Below are positions 1 through 11,900 of a stretch of DNA of 64,000 bases, piece after piece. The notes beneath the pieces were generated by a model, which was not told where the DNA came from, ran no database searches, and saw only the letters and a list, made by a program, of their open reading frames with translations. How positions within the stretch are numbered: the first letter of the stretch is position 1; the number at the start of each line of letters is the position of its first letter. Origin of the DNA: Pomacea canaliculata (Eukaryota; Mollusca; Gastropoda; Architaenioglossa; Ampullariidae); NCBI RefSeq assembly GCF_003073045.1, contig NC_037590.1, positions 29,042,449 through 29,106,448 of the forward strand, given 5' to 3'. A program made the translations under genes and the position numbers.

Positions 1-25
1 ACTGATCTCCCTTGATGTCAACAAC

Positions 26-896
26 ATGGCAGCCAAAGATATGGTGGTAGCAGCAGGTTTCATTGTATTTCGACGGCTAGGTCAACAAATTGAATATTTA
101 GTAATGAAACACAAATACGGAGGACACTGGGGGACGCCAAAAGGTAAAGATGTAACTATTATCATGTAATTACTGTCGGGCAGTAGATGACGTAACTAGT
201 GTTATAGAACAAGGGTCAGCGATTACGTGTGCAACTTTTAGGTTACCTTTTTTGAAAATTTGCTCAATATATTTGTAATTGCAACAGTTAATTAAAAATA
301 TTTTCAACTGCTATGCGGAAGACTGCTGTAAATCATGTTCACGTTTATAACTCACAATCTGACGTCTGCTTTTTCATATACATTAAATTTTTATCAGTAA
401 ATTATTTTGAAATTGCTGTACTTTAATTGATATACTTTAATTGAAGAGGTATCCTTGGTAGATATTGCGAACCAGAACTTCCACCATCACTAATTCCTTT
501 ACCGGTTACCTTATGACCTCAAAAATATACATACGTTTTAACAAGAAAACACCGATTTATTGTCTTTTCTTGTATTTTTCAGGTCATGTTGATCCTGGTG
601 AGTCAGAATTTGAGACAGCATTAAGGGAGACTGAAGAAGAAGCTGGTTTAAAGAAAGAAAATTTTACAATTTTTGAAAATTTCAGATCTGTTCTTCATTA
701 TGAGGTACGTGGGAAGCCGAAGAAAGTAGTTTACTGGCTCTCAGAACTTACTGATCCCAAGACTTGTGTCACACTATCTGAAGAGCACACAGACTATAAG
801 TGGCTTTCTCTGGATGAAGCATGCAGGCTTTTGCAATTTAATAATATGCAAAAGGCCCTCAGAGAAGCAGAGGAATTTATAAAAAACTTGTCCTAA
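26..896 (+). CDS. NUDT2: NUDT2-type bis(5'-nucleosyl)-tetraphosphatase (Nudix hydrolase), two exons
   Basis: Asymmetrical Ap4A hydrolase of the Nudix family, which splits dinucleoside tetraphosphates to NTP and NMP in the cytosol. Exons are 26-143 and 583-896, joined in phase (GT-AG) to give 143 residues, against 147 in human NUDT2. The Nudix box is complete in exon 2: G-x5-E-x7-REx2EExG, reading GHVDPGE...RETEEEAG, and the glycine at its start is split by the intron. The first exon carries the usual beta strand, beginning MAAKDMVVAAGFIVFRR. After the box come YWL and the family-typical EEHTDYKWLSLDEA. The ATG at 26 is preferred because the N-terminus matches the family in length, although a further upstream exon cannot be excluded at the window edge. 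The stop at 894-896 lies inside the target-site duplication of a MITE that starts at 899, so the original 3' UTR has been displaced. Confidence 0.92.
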
Positions 897-898
897 TG

Positions 899-1073
899 CA
901 GTGGTTTGAGGTACCGAACCCACAAGTTTCATATGCACATTCATCGAACCCTTCTTTAGTGTCATCACGAATTGTGGGTATGTCTTGACCTCCGTGGCGG
1001 AGGCTCCGCCGAATCCCAGAGACCGACTCACCGAACCCCTAGGGTTCGATCAAACTGTTGTTAAGAACCACTG
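899..1073. mobile_element. hAT-like MITE with 8-bp target-site duplication, abutting the NUDT2 stop codon
   Basis: The 175-bp element begins CAGTGGTTTGAGG and ends TTAAGAACCACTG, so the ends are short inverted repeats of the CAGTGGTTCTTAA type found in nonautonomous hAT elements. It is flanked by perfect 8-bp direct repeats tcctaatg at 891-898 and 1074-1081; 8 bp is the hAT-typical length. It has no coding capacity. It is related, in inverted orientation, to the element at 10725-10922, sharing the accgaaccc, cttctttagtgtcatcac and tcttgacctccgtggcg stretches. Confidence 0.88.
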
Positions 1074-1525
1074 TCCTAATGCTTCTGAAGAATTGCTATT
1101 TTATTATGACAATTTTTTTTCTTTAATTGACAAGAAAATATATTTTTATCCTCTTTATGTACAACAGAAGTTATCACTACATCTCCAAGTAGATGGCTTA
1201 TGAAACATTGCCATCATTTCTAGAATTTTGTATGTTTGTCGATTGGCTTTAGTACTCTTATGAAGCACTGCCATCATTTCTAGAATTTTGTATGTTTGTT
1301 GATTGACTTTAGTGCTGTGTTTAGTTTTGTAAAGTCGCTTCTCTGAGGTGATGCAACTGGAAGTATTAGTTCGTGTACCTGTCTTATCCAACACCTTTCC
1401 TATCAATCTTAGTGGGTGCTTCAAAATTCTGCTGCTCATGTTCTGAGTGTAAGAAAGCATGGCTTCTATGCCATCCTAAGACATTGCACTGGCTGCTTGT
1501 GTAAGTGTTTGCTGTGTACAGACTA

Positions 1526-1670
1526 GTTTAATTTAGTCCTTGTTACTCCTCGAGGAACATTGGGCTGCAACAACACCTCGCCAGCGGACTAGGTTTTGGG
1601 CAGCCCCTTTCGGTTGGGCCCATGTGGTTCCGATGTCCTTTGCCTCGCTTTCTATTGTTCTTTGTGGACA
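1526..1670 (-). mobile_element. 3'-end fragment of an RTE/BovB-like retrotransposon
   Basis: The stretch reading ttagtccttgttactcctc, followed by gctgcaacaacacctc and gttttgggcagc, closely matches the 3' end of the longer element at 14502-16540. On the minus strand it is the 3' terminus of that family. It is truncated and noncoding. Apart from the element at 899-1073 and the distal part of the PIWIL2 3' UTR, I recognise nothing else between 1082 and 2280. Confidence 0.6.
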
Positions 1671-2926
1671 GACAGTTTGTGTCAAAGTTTTTTTTCCTCA
1701 CAATGTCTCAGGTATTCCAACAGAATTACGCCCATTCAACACCATTACTTTTCCTCTGATCACCACATTCTCAGCATTTTGAAGATGTGAAGTGTTTTGG
1801 TGAGCAGGACCTTTCCTGTGCTATGGAATGTCTGTGTAATCTTTGTCACACTATGTACCACACATTTTGAAAACGTGTTGTATACTTTCAGAAGCTCTTT
1901 TTCACATTTTTTAAAAACTGTTGCCCACACTTTTCATTTGTATGTGGAGACATGCCTGCACATGCATTTGTGTATTTTGGTCGGAGCTGACCTCTACACA
2001 AGTACCACTGATTTTATGTGTGTGATAGTTGGAACTGACCTATTATTATGTGTATTGTAGATTTTCTCACTTTTACCTTGTCTTAAATTAGTCTTCATTT
2101 GTAAAACACACTGAGCTTAGCTTTGACCCAAGGAACTATTCTCTACAAGTCTCCTGGTTATTATTATCTGTTATTCAAAACTACCTGCTTAAACAATGAT
2201 CAGTTTATATTTATCAACTGACTATGCAGTGCCAATGGACCAATGTGAGATATAATTAAATAGGAAACAATGAACAAATCTTGTTAATTTGTTTATTGCC
2301 ATTTTAAATGAAAAAAACCCCGTTGAATGAAAGAAATGAAAGATCAAAAACAAAGTGAAGGTACTCAGCTGGTGCACTTGTCATCCCCTCCAACAGACCA
2401 TATAATGGACCAAAAAAATATTGAAAAAATGAAATATAAAATGCACATTAAAACAACAATGAAATAAAATGTTGAATACCCCACTGAAATCTTTAAGCTG
2501 GCATCTAAATACCTTGGTAACATTTATAACTGAGTTTATTAAAGATGGCAGCATGGTCAAAGCATAAGAGGTCTCAAAACTAAAAGATATTTTGTGATAG
2601 TAACTCTACATAATAAGACTAAACATTCTACTAATCAGTGAAAATAGCAATATCGTCTTTTATAAACCATGCAGTATTGCACAAACTTTCATTCATTCTC
2701 ATTTACCCACTCTCACTCATAAAAAAAAACTCTTCCTCTTCCACCCCATGATCCTCTTCAGACAAAAAAAAAATCACATTAAAATGTTTAAATGTTCTAA
2801 AAGTACTGTGAAGTCAATAACTGGCATAGCAAAATACTTTTGCCATCTTGGAGTACTACCAGTATTGAGAAACAGGTCAGTTTTACAGAATGTTTTTCTT
2901 TCACTGCACCCACCTGGGTATCTGTT

Positions 2927-5900
2927 TTACAGGAAAAACAGTCTATCACACAACTCTTCTGATGGTGCTTTATGTAAGGACTGCCCCACCAAATATGAAA
3001 GTTTGTGGGCATACTGAAACATGAAACATCAAGCAAAAACTTCAGAGTGTTTATAGTCTCAGCCTCATGACACCCCTTCAGGTCTTTTTTTTTCAACTTT
3101 AAACATTACCCAAATGTCTCAATGTGCGCTCTTGTAAACTTTCTGCCCTTTGAACAAAATTTTGCAGGAATCCTGCCAGATCCTAGAATAATCTTAGGGG
3201 AAACTATTCCTTATCCATGTGTTGACTAATGGCTCAAAACATACACAACATTCACTTAAATTTATATTTCCATAAATAAGCAAAATAAAAATTTTTTTAG
3301 AAAATTTTCTGACAACCCCCCCCCCCCATTTTTCGTGAAATGCTTCAAATACTGAATTTTCGAGGGTCTGAAAATCATTTTCCAAAATATACTGACTTTT
3401 CAAGTTTTTCGTGACCTATACAGACCCTAGTGTGACCATAGTTGAAATGCCGATATCTCTATCATATTTAAATGTATCTGTCAGGATCTCATTATGCTCA
3501 GTATAGGGCTGTAAAACATCTGCAACTCACCAGACATGGTGCTGGTACTCTGACAGTGCCTGGCCAGTTATAATATAGATGAGTCATCTTGTAAGCAAGA
3601 GCTTGATTTCTCTCTGGTGGAAGTCCTATGTTGTCATGAAGGACAATGTAATGAGTTGGGGATACAGTTCCCTGCCGCACATGCTGAGATACCAGGAAAA
3701 AGTCGTACCTGGTGAAATAAAATTTCCAAAATACTCCAAAATACATCTGGCCCATTTGTTTTGTGATGTTGCACAAAAATATAGGAGAAAAGGGTATCAA
3801 AAGGAATCACTGCTTGAGCTTAAGGATGTTCCACATTGACTAAAGCACAAAGAATGATGGTCTTTCTTTACACTTTACTGCCTCTATCTCTTATTTTAAA
3901 ATGATTTTATCACCAACCAGTTTCAATCTCAACTATTCTCATCTTTCCATGCACATGATGCATTAATTTTCCCGTGTTTCCTATGCAAATGCACAAGTTT
4001 TAATTTCAATGAAAAAATACATAAGAAATGCAGTCCTTTCACACGTTTATGATATGAAAGATATGAAAAATATGGACTACACATGAAGAAGTAACATGTT
4101 TTGATTCTCTAGACATTTTTTTTTAACATGCTGGATGGTGGTGATTTACTGCATTATTGACTCCTTTTGCCAAAAGGCTAAATAATGACTATAGTTGCAT
4201 GCAGGGCCTAATGTGTTAATGCAATATATTGAAAATGGAGAAATGTTTAATTTTTTGTGTGCTCAGCAAATAAGTTTAATTAATATTAAACTTGAAGCAT
4301 GATAAATCTGTAGTTCTTACTCTACTCACATGTCACGTTTGGTAACAGTATGGTCTAGAACAGTGCCTGAAGGTGGGTTTTCCAATTTTCTGTCATTTTC
4401 CTGAAATGTATTAGATCAATGGAAAAGTGTACAAATATATAACATCTAAGTGTTTGGTCACATGAAAATACTACTTTCTGGCCATACAGATATTCACTCT
4501 GCAATACTGAAATTGACTATGAAAATCGCCTCTTTAAAGTCACAACCAAACATCACAAAATCATTAATTCTGAGTTAAGCCAGACTAAAGCTTTTGATGG
4601 AGCACCAAAATTAAGATTTTACTATTAATGACCGAGCACTGGACTGGTAGACATATTTTTCAATTTAAAAAAAATGAAAATCGAAGAACTTTAAAATCTG
4701 AACAATTTAAATGATACTTGGTCCTGGCATAATAATAATAAATGCAAAATTTGTAAAGCGCACATTCACTCCTAAGGAGTATGCTCTTAGCACTTAAAAG
4801 CAAGAACGAAACATGAACAGCGTACGAAGAACAGGAAAAAAAAAAACAACAAAAAATAACATATGAGCTATAAAAAAATAAATAAACATACTAAACGAAG
4901 AATAAAATCAAATACAGAAAAGACAAAGAGGAACCAAAGAACAAGAGCTGAGAGTAGCATGATATTGCAAAAGGAAGGGTGTGAAAAAGGACTAGCATTA
5001 TGGGAAAGATTGTTAAGAGTAATGTTTACGGAAGAGGTGCATGTTCAGTGCACATTTAAAGGATTCAATAATGGGTAGGTGGTGGATAATGGAAAGGGAG
5101 AAAGTTCCATTGTTTTGCTGCACAATAACCAAAAATCCTGTAGCCACATGCTGTTGTTTTGGTGACAGGAAGAATAAGGAGACGATCATCAGACGAGAAG
5201 CAGAGTTGTCTAGCTGGGACATAAGGTAAAAGCAGTTCAGAGAAATAATCAGGGCAGGTGCCTGCAAAGAAATTAAAACAGCACGGACATATTGTAACTG
5301 GATGTGAGAAAAGATGAGAAGCCAGTGTAGAAAACGGAGAGGGGTGCCGTGGTCCCATTTCCTGGCTTTAAGCACCAGATGTGCAGCGGAGTTGTGTACT
5401 TTCTGGAGTTTGTGAAGAAGGTATTCAAGACAGCCAGCAAGCAAGGAGTTGCAGTAATCAGGTCTGGATAAAACAAACGCATAGAAAAGAGTGTTGGTAG
5501 CGCTCATAGAATGTGACGGATGATGCTAAATCTTGAGTAATTCATAATAGGCAGACTGACAGCTGTAACTTGTTTAGCAAGCGTCGTGTCTGCAGTGACA
5601 ATGAATCCCAGATTCCCGATGGAGGACGCAAAGGTGATGTTGGTTTTGCCCACCTTGATGTGACTTGGTGGACAAATAAGTGAAGATGGATTTCTTCTCG
5701 AAAATAGGAGGGCTTCCATTTTATCATCACTGAATTCAAGTTTGACACTATCCAGTCTTTGACTTCATTAACACAGACTTCTATGATGCTGGTAGCAGAG
5801 TGAGACAGCCGGTGGAGTGGAGCAGTACAACTGCGTATCATCAGCATATAACTGATGAGAAATGTTGTGAGATTGAATGCAAGATGACAGCGGTTTCATG

Positions 5901-8900
5901 TACAGAATAAACAGAACTGGGCTGAGTACTGAGCTTTGAGGGATGTCACAAGAAAGTGCAGCAGGATGAGATGTTTGGCCATCAACAAACACAGTATGAG
6001 TCCAATCAGTGAGATAGGAGTTGAACCATGCTAGTGCAGGTCCAGAAATCCCATAGAGGGTGTGTAGTCTATGAAGGAGCAGAGAGTGGTCAATGGTGTC
6101 CAGCTTTCCCTCCTTAAATCCCGTCTTTGCAACAAATGATATGAATATTGCTTTACTACTTCTTAACGCATGCTGAAAAGATATAGCAATTTAATGAAGA
6201 TGCTAAGTGACAAAACTGATAGCATTATTGTTATAGTCTCATTTAATTAGTCTGAATAAAATAAAAAAATAACTGTACAGTTACTCTCCTATGATTAGAT
6301 ATTATCAAATACTGAAATGACTTGCCAACAAAAATGGTATACCCTTAAAAATATTCTGGTGTTGATTCGCTTCTGTACAACAATTACAGTCGTCTTTGGA
6401 AAGTAGTCTGCTCCAAACTTCGCAAAGCATGACTCAATTTGTTGTACCTCATAATCTGACACCATTGGCAGCTGACCATCACCAACACCATCCCGATAAA
6501 CTACAATCTTTTCTGGTAAGAAATGGTTCACCTGAAAGAAATCATAAAACTGTCAAAATTTAATATTAAATTTCTTCCCAACAAAAAGAGACTGAAAGGT
6601 TTTAAAACCCAGTTTAAATCCTAAAATTTCTAGAACATAGTGTTGGATATTGCTTCAAACACAATACTGACCTCATAGTATTTCCTGATTGCTGCGGTTA
6701 CACACACTGACAAACCAGACAGCAACTCTTCAGACTTCATTTGGATGCATACACGGCTAAACCACCGAGTGCAGTCTGGGTCGATGTTGGAGACAAAACC
6801 TCCGATAGAGCGACGACCATGAGCAGCATCATGAAATGTGTCGATGCCAATAACCATGAGGCGTTCCTGCCAAGATTGCACAAGTAACTCTGGCTAGAAG
6901 TCAGCTACAATGGTTTCAATAGTTTTCACTTTTACCAAATTTCTTGGAAAAAAAAAAAAGAACTGAAAGAGCTTAGTTATACTTATCTCACACAAATAAT
7001 TTTTTAATGTAAAATCCTTCATGGAGACTGGACTATTATGAAAGATTGACAGCATTTCCCAGTCCTTCCAAGGCCTGTTTCAAAAATTATTATTTGCAGT
7101 TGCTGTAAAAGGTAAGCAAAACCAGATGCTAAAAAAATATGCTCACCAATGGGATTTTGACAGCCCAAAGTACTCCACCAAGCTTGACATTAACCTGAAA
7201 CATGATCTTCTGTACCACACTCTTCAACTTGTCTTTTTTCCTCAAAGTATTACTCAGAATGACCTGAAATGTTTGAAAATTAAAATATGCATTAGTTTTT
7301 GAGTCTTTCCAGTTATAAATCATCATGACTGGAAAAAACTTGTCAATAAAATGACATACCTGTGAGGGGACTGGGCAGTCTACAAAAGTGTATTTCTTCA
7401 CAGCATTGTATTTATCATCACGGGATGTTGGAAAGACCACCATCACAAGTTGTATCTGCAAAAAGTATATTCCTTTCACATTTCTGAATAAGTAGATGTT
7501 TGCAATACTAAAACAGGAAAAAAAAATCAACCAACTCATTCCCCCCTCCCCACCAATCTCTTCTTGCATAGCTAGTGAGTTTCGCCCCTAGTTCTATGCC
7601 TGGCTATATAATAGTATTATTGCTTTATGGTGGTTTGGCAATGGCATAAATAACCTTTATGTTGCTTATGGTGTGGAAAATCTCCCAACTCTGTTGCTCG
7701 CTGTCTATACTGTGTGCCATACTCTTTGTCCAAGGACAAATGGATGCAGATGGGAAGAGAAAAACCACATCAGGAGAGCATGCATTATTCTGTTAAAGCT
7801 AAGGCTAAAAAGCCAGAAATGTTTTGTCCCTTGCCAGCAAGCCAAAGCGGGTGTTAGATCACTACAGCTTGAAGAGAGGCAGCGCATGTCCATGCAACAG
7901 ATTGAATTTTCAAAGTGCACTTCAGATGTTTGACCACTTGATTGCACACTTCTAATTCCCTTTACAATCACTGGTTTCCTGTTGCTTCATTGGAATGCAA
8001 ATTTTCCTACTCCCAACATTGATTAGTTTATGTGCCAGTGTATTTGATGTCAAAGAGATGCACAAGGCCTTAGTGGTCCAACATATTTTTTACTTAAAAA
8101 GTTAAAGTAAAGTGGTCCACGGTCCGAAATGCTTTGAGAATCACTGTGCTAGATGGCATGACAACTAGTCTCCTCCAGCCTCCCTGCTAAAGGACACAGG
8201 GTGAGCTGGTTGATCATTTTATTGGTTACTTCTGGCCAATCAGAAATGAGAATTGAGGTATCTATTGTGTGTGTGGAGTGGGGGGGCATTGGTGTTTTAC
8301 ACCAAGCCAACAAACTAAGGCTATATCATGACAAAGAAGATAATCCTGTGCATGTATATTGTAGGGTGATCTCCATATATTTATGTCATCTGGTACAGCA
8401 CTCAAGGAAAGAAATTTAACTGTACAAAATTGTTAACTTTTTTTCAAAATAAAATTTCATGCCTTTCACAGAACTTTTAGCCAGGCCTATTAACTTCGGT
8501 CTTTAAATCTTGAAAATTATTCCACTTACTTTGGGATTGACATTTTGGCGGAGGCTTCTGATAAGAGTGTCTGTCTTGTCATCATTCAGGACAACTCGGA
8601 TTGGTTGCTGAACACTCATTCCCATGAGTGGAGTTACACGAGACACTTCCAGCAAAAGGCTGTTGACTTCTGATAAATTTCGCTGTATGTACAGGATAAG
8701 CCAGTGATTAAGGTCAACAGTTGAGATCAGCTGACAGTTGGACATCTCACGAGACCACTCTGCTCTTGGTCCTGCAGAAAACTTTGCATTGCTGCCCATG
8801 GTGATTGTTTCAATATTTAACTGTCGTCCATCCACCTAAGGGGTTAGAAGTTCAAAATATTATTAAAAAATAATTAAAAATTATAATATGACAACAGATG

Positions 8901-11900
8901 ACTTGCATTTCTTAAACCAAGTTTACAAGATTTTAACCACTAATTTTACACATATCACATCCATGTGTAGAAACTTTTCGTTAGTAGACACAAAAATCAG
9001 GTCACGCTAAGCATAAATTATGGGGAAAAACTGTTGGTACATTTAGGAATTGCTCTACAATGGATTACTTCCCTTAGAAAGCTGAGGGAGGGGCAGGAGT
9101 CAAATAATCAAGTATTTTGTTATATTTGAAAGCATGCAATGATCAAGTTGATAAGACGCCATGTTTGTGATGATTGGCACTTTCTCAATTTGACATGGAT
9201 TTGTACTCCAAAAACCGAAAATGGCAAGGAAATAGTCATATTTAAATTCTAATGTATGTTCTAAATAAAATATGTTTTTGTTAATTTCTACTTTTTGATC
9301 TACTTCCTGATTTGAGCTCTTAGTACCATACCACTACCACCTTTCATTTGAATTTAGTACAAGAAAACAAAACTATATTTATTTAAAATTTATCCGAAGT
9401 AATGTTAAAGAAATGCTCTTTAAAACGGTGTGCCACAGGTGGTTGTCACTATTGTAGGTTAATAGGTATGAATATTTAAACACTACTGGTCAAATGGTCA
9501 ATTATGGGGATGGGCAGCAACAAGAATTGAGTTTCCCATTACAACAGACTTACAGCTATGGCCGATGTGTCTAACATCAGTCCCCACTCTTCTAGCTGTG
9601 TGCGTGCTGTATCGTTTTTGTTGATACTATCAATGAATTTCTTCATTGTCTCAAGCCTCTGAGTTGGTGTCACTCTCGTGTGAGCGGCCAGATCCTGAAA
9701 ACAAGTAGAAAAATCTTAATGCAAACTCAGGTCATTAAGGCTGAATAGGGCATAAACCTAATGACAAATCTATGGCTCTGCAGAGACAGAAGCAACAGTA
9801 TGAAAATGTTTATTCCTTGCTAACCTTCATAACACTGTAATTCTTTCTCATGTCATCTGTGAGTCCTGTGAGATAACACAGCTCAGGAATCAAGCAGATC
9901 ACCTCTGTCCTTGGTTGTATAGTAGCCTGTGAATAACATTGACCACAAAAATTTTTTTTATAATAAGCTCTTTAATAAATAATAATAAATGCAAAATTTG
10001 TATAGCGCATACTCACTTCTAAGGACCATGCTCTTAGTGCTTAAGAACAAGACTAAGATATGGGCAACATACAAAGGACAGAAGAACAAATAACATGAAC
10101 AATGGGAGGATAAACAACAGCACCAATGATATAGATGAATACAGAAAACACAAAGAGGAATCAAGTAACAATGACTGGAGAGTGATTTAGAAACAGGTTG
10201 ATAATCAGGGAAGTAGAAATAGCATTGTGGGAACTGGTGTTAGGAGTAATGTTTCAGGAAGAAGTGCATTTTCAGTGCACTATTAAAGGATTCAATAATG
10301 GGCAGGTGGCGGATATGCTTAGGGAGAGAGTTCCATTGTTCGCTGCCCAGTAACTAAATTTCTATGATATCATGTTGTTTTTCTAGTGATGGAATAGTTA
10401 GGAGATGGTCGTCAGTCAAAGAGTGGATTCATCTAGCCGGGACATAAGGGAGGTTTAGAGAAATAGTCAGGGCAGGAGTCAGCAAAGAAATTAAATCACA
10501 GCACAGACAGTTTGTACTGAATGTGAGGACGGATGGGTGGCCAGTGCAGAATATCAAGGAAACGAGTGGTGTGGTCTTGTTTCCTAGCTCTAAGCATTAG
10601 ATATAAAGCCAAGTTTTGTACTTTCTGGAGTTTGTGTGAAGGTATGCAGCACTAAACCAAAAATAACACATTCCTGACTTCTTAAATAGCGGCACTATCT
10701 GTAATTGCCTACATCATATTAGACCAGTGGTTCTTAACCGGGGGTCTTTCGAACCCTAGGGGTTCGGTGAGTCGGTCTCAGGGGTTTGGCGGAGCCTTCG
10801 CCACGGAGGTCAAGACATACCCGACTGATTATGTAAATTTGTGATGACACTAAAGAAGGGTTCGGTGAATGTGCATATGAAACTGGTGGGTTCGGTACCT
10901 CAAACAAGGTTAAGAATCACTGTATTAGACGGATTGCCATATTTGTTAGTATGTCATCATGTATGGTATATGGCTTGCGTATTTGTGTATATAAATCTTT
11001 CTAAGTATGATTACATGTGTTGTTAAAAAAAGCTATCTTTGTTTGTGTAAGTTACAACTATAGGGTTAGGGACTAACATAGCCTATGTTTCTACAGTTAG
11101 CTGCTTCTTTCTGCATAGGGTAGAGTATGATGAGAGGCTGATGAAAGATTTTGTGTACATTACCAGAGACTTGTTTTTCCCTTTTTATGTTGTTTTATGT
11201 GGTAGTATTTCATGTTTTCTATGTATTGTATAAGAAAATGTCATTACAGACAGCCCTGCATTATGTCTCTCTGTTTATCTATACATGCAACTCTTTCCCA
11301 AATCGGCAACGCCTGTATGCCAAGGAAGAAACTGTCCCTTTTAGATGCTATACTCTGGATATGTAAGCATTTGTTCCTGTCAATCACCTGATTAATAATA
11401 AAGTTTTAGCAAATATTGAAGGAAAAAAAAAAACACATTCCAACATGTATTCACCAATGGCTTATGTACTAATCGTTTAAACATTATTTCCCTACAACTG
11501 CATATCTGAGGTGTCCATTAACAGAAGCTTTAAAATACAAGTTTGGTTTAAGATCCTCAAACCAGATCATGAACTATGAATACATAAGCTGACTTAAATA
11601 CACAAATACTGACAACACTTGTGCACAAATAAGCATTTTCACTTAGATGCAAATGCATAATTGCTCAGAAAAACATATTTTCTCTTAAAATTACCCCTCC
11701 AACTTTCCTTGCTTTAGGCCTGTGTATTAAAAGGGGCTGATTTCCATCTACTTTCTTGCCATAATGTGTCCTGGAAGAGATGAGGCTAAAGATTTAGCAA
11801 CATAGAAAAGACACTCAAACTTTTTCAAAATGCACTTTTTAAAGATGCAGTTAAAGAAATTCTTTAAAAATTTATGCTGCAAAACATGAATATCATTGTT

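Noticed and set aside
465..582. Open frame upstream of the NUDT2 second exon giving a 143-aa protein by itself
   Set aside because: The part before 583 is intron: a clean ttttcag acceptor and the homologous first exon at 26-143 give a better family match.
2748..3096. Open frames on both strands around 2748-3096
   Set aside because: The real coding sequence here is the PIWIL2 last exon (3013-2927) in another minus-strand frame; the long frames are incidental.
5041..5229. Plus-strand open frames across 4863-5229
   Set aside because: They are antisense to the L2-like reverse transcriptase remnant and have no motif of their own.
8040..8160. Sequence ending tttgagaatcactgtgctag, suspected hAT element
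   Set aside because: Only one terminus resembles a hAT end; no matching left end or 8-bp duplication was found.
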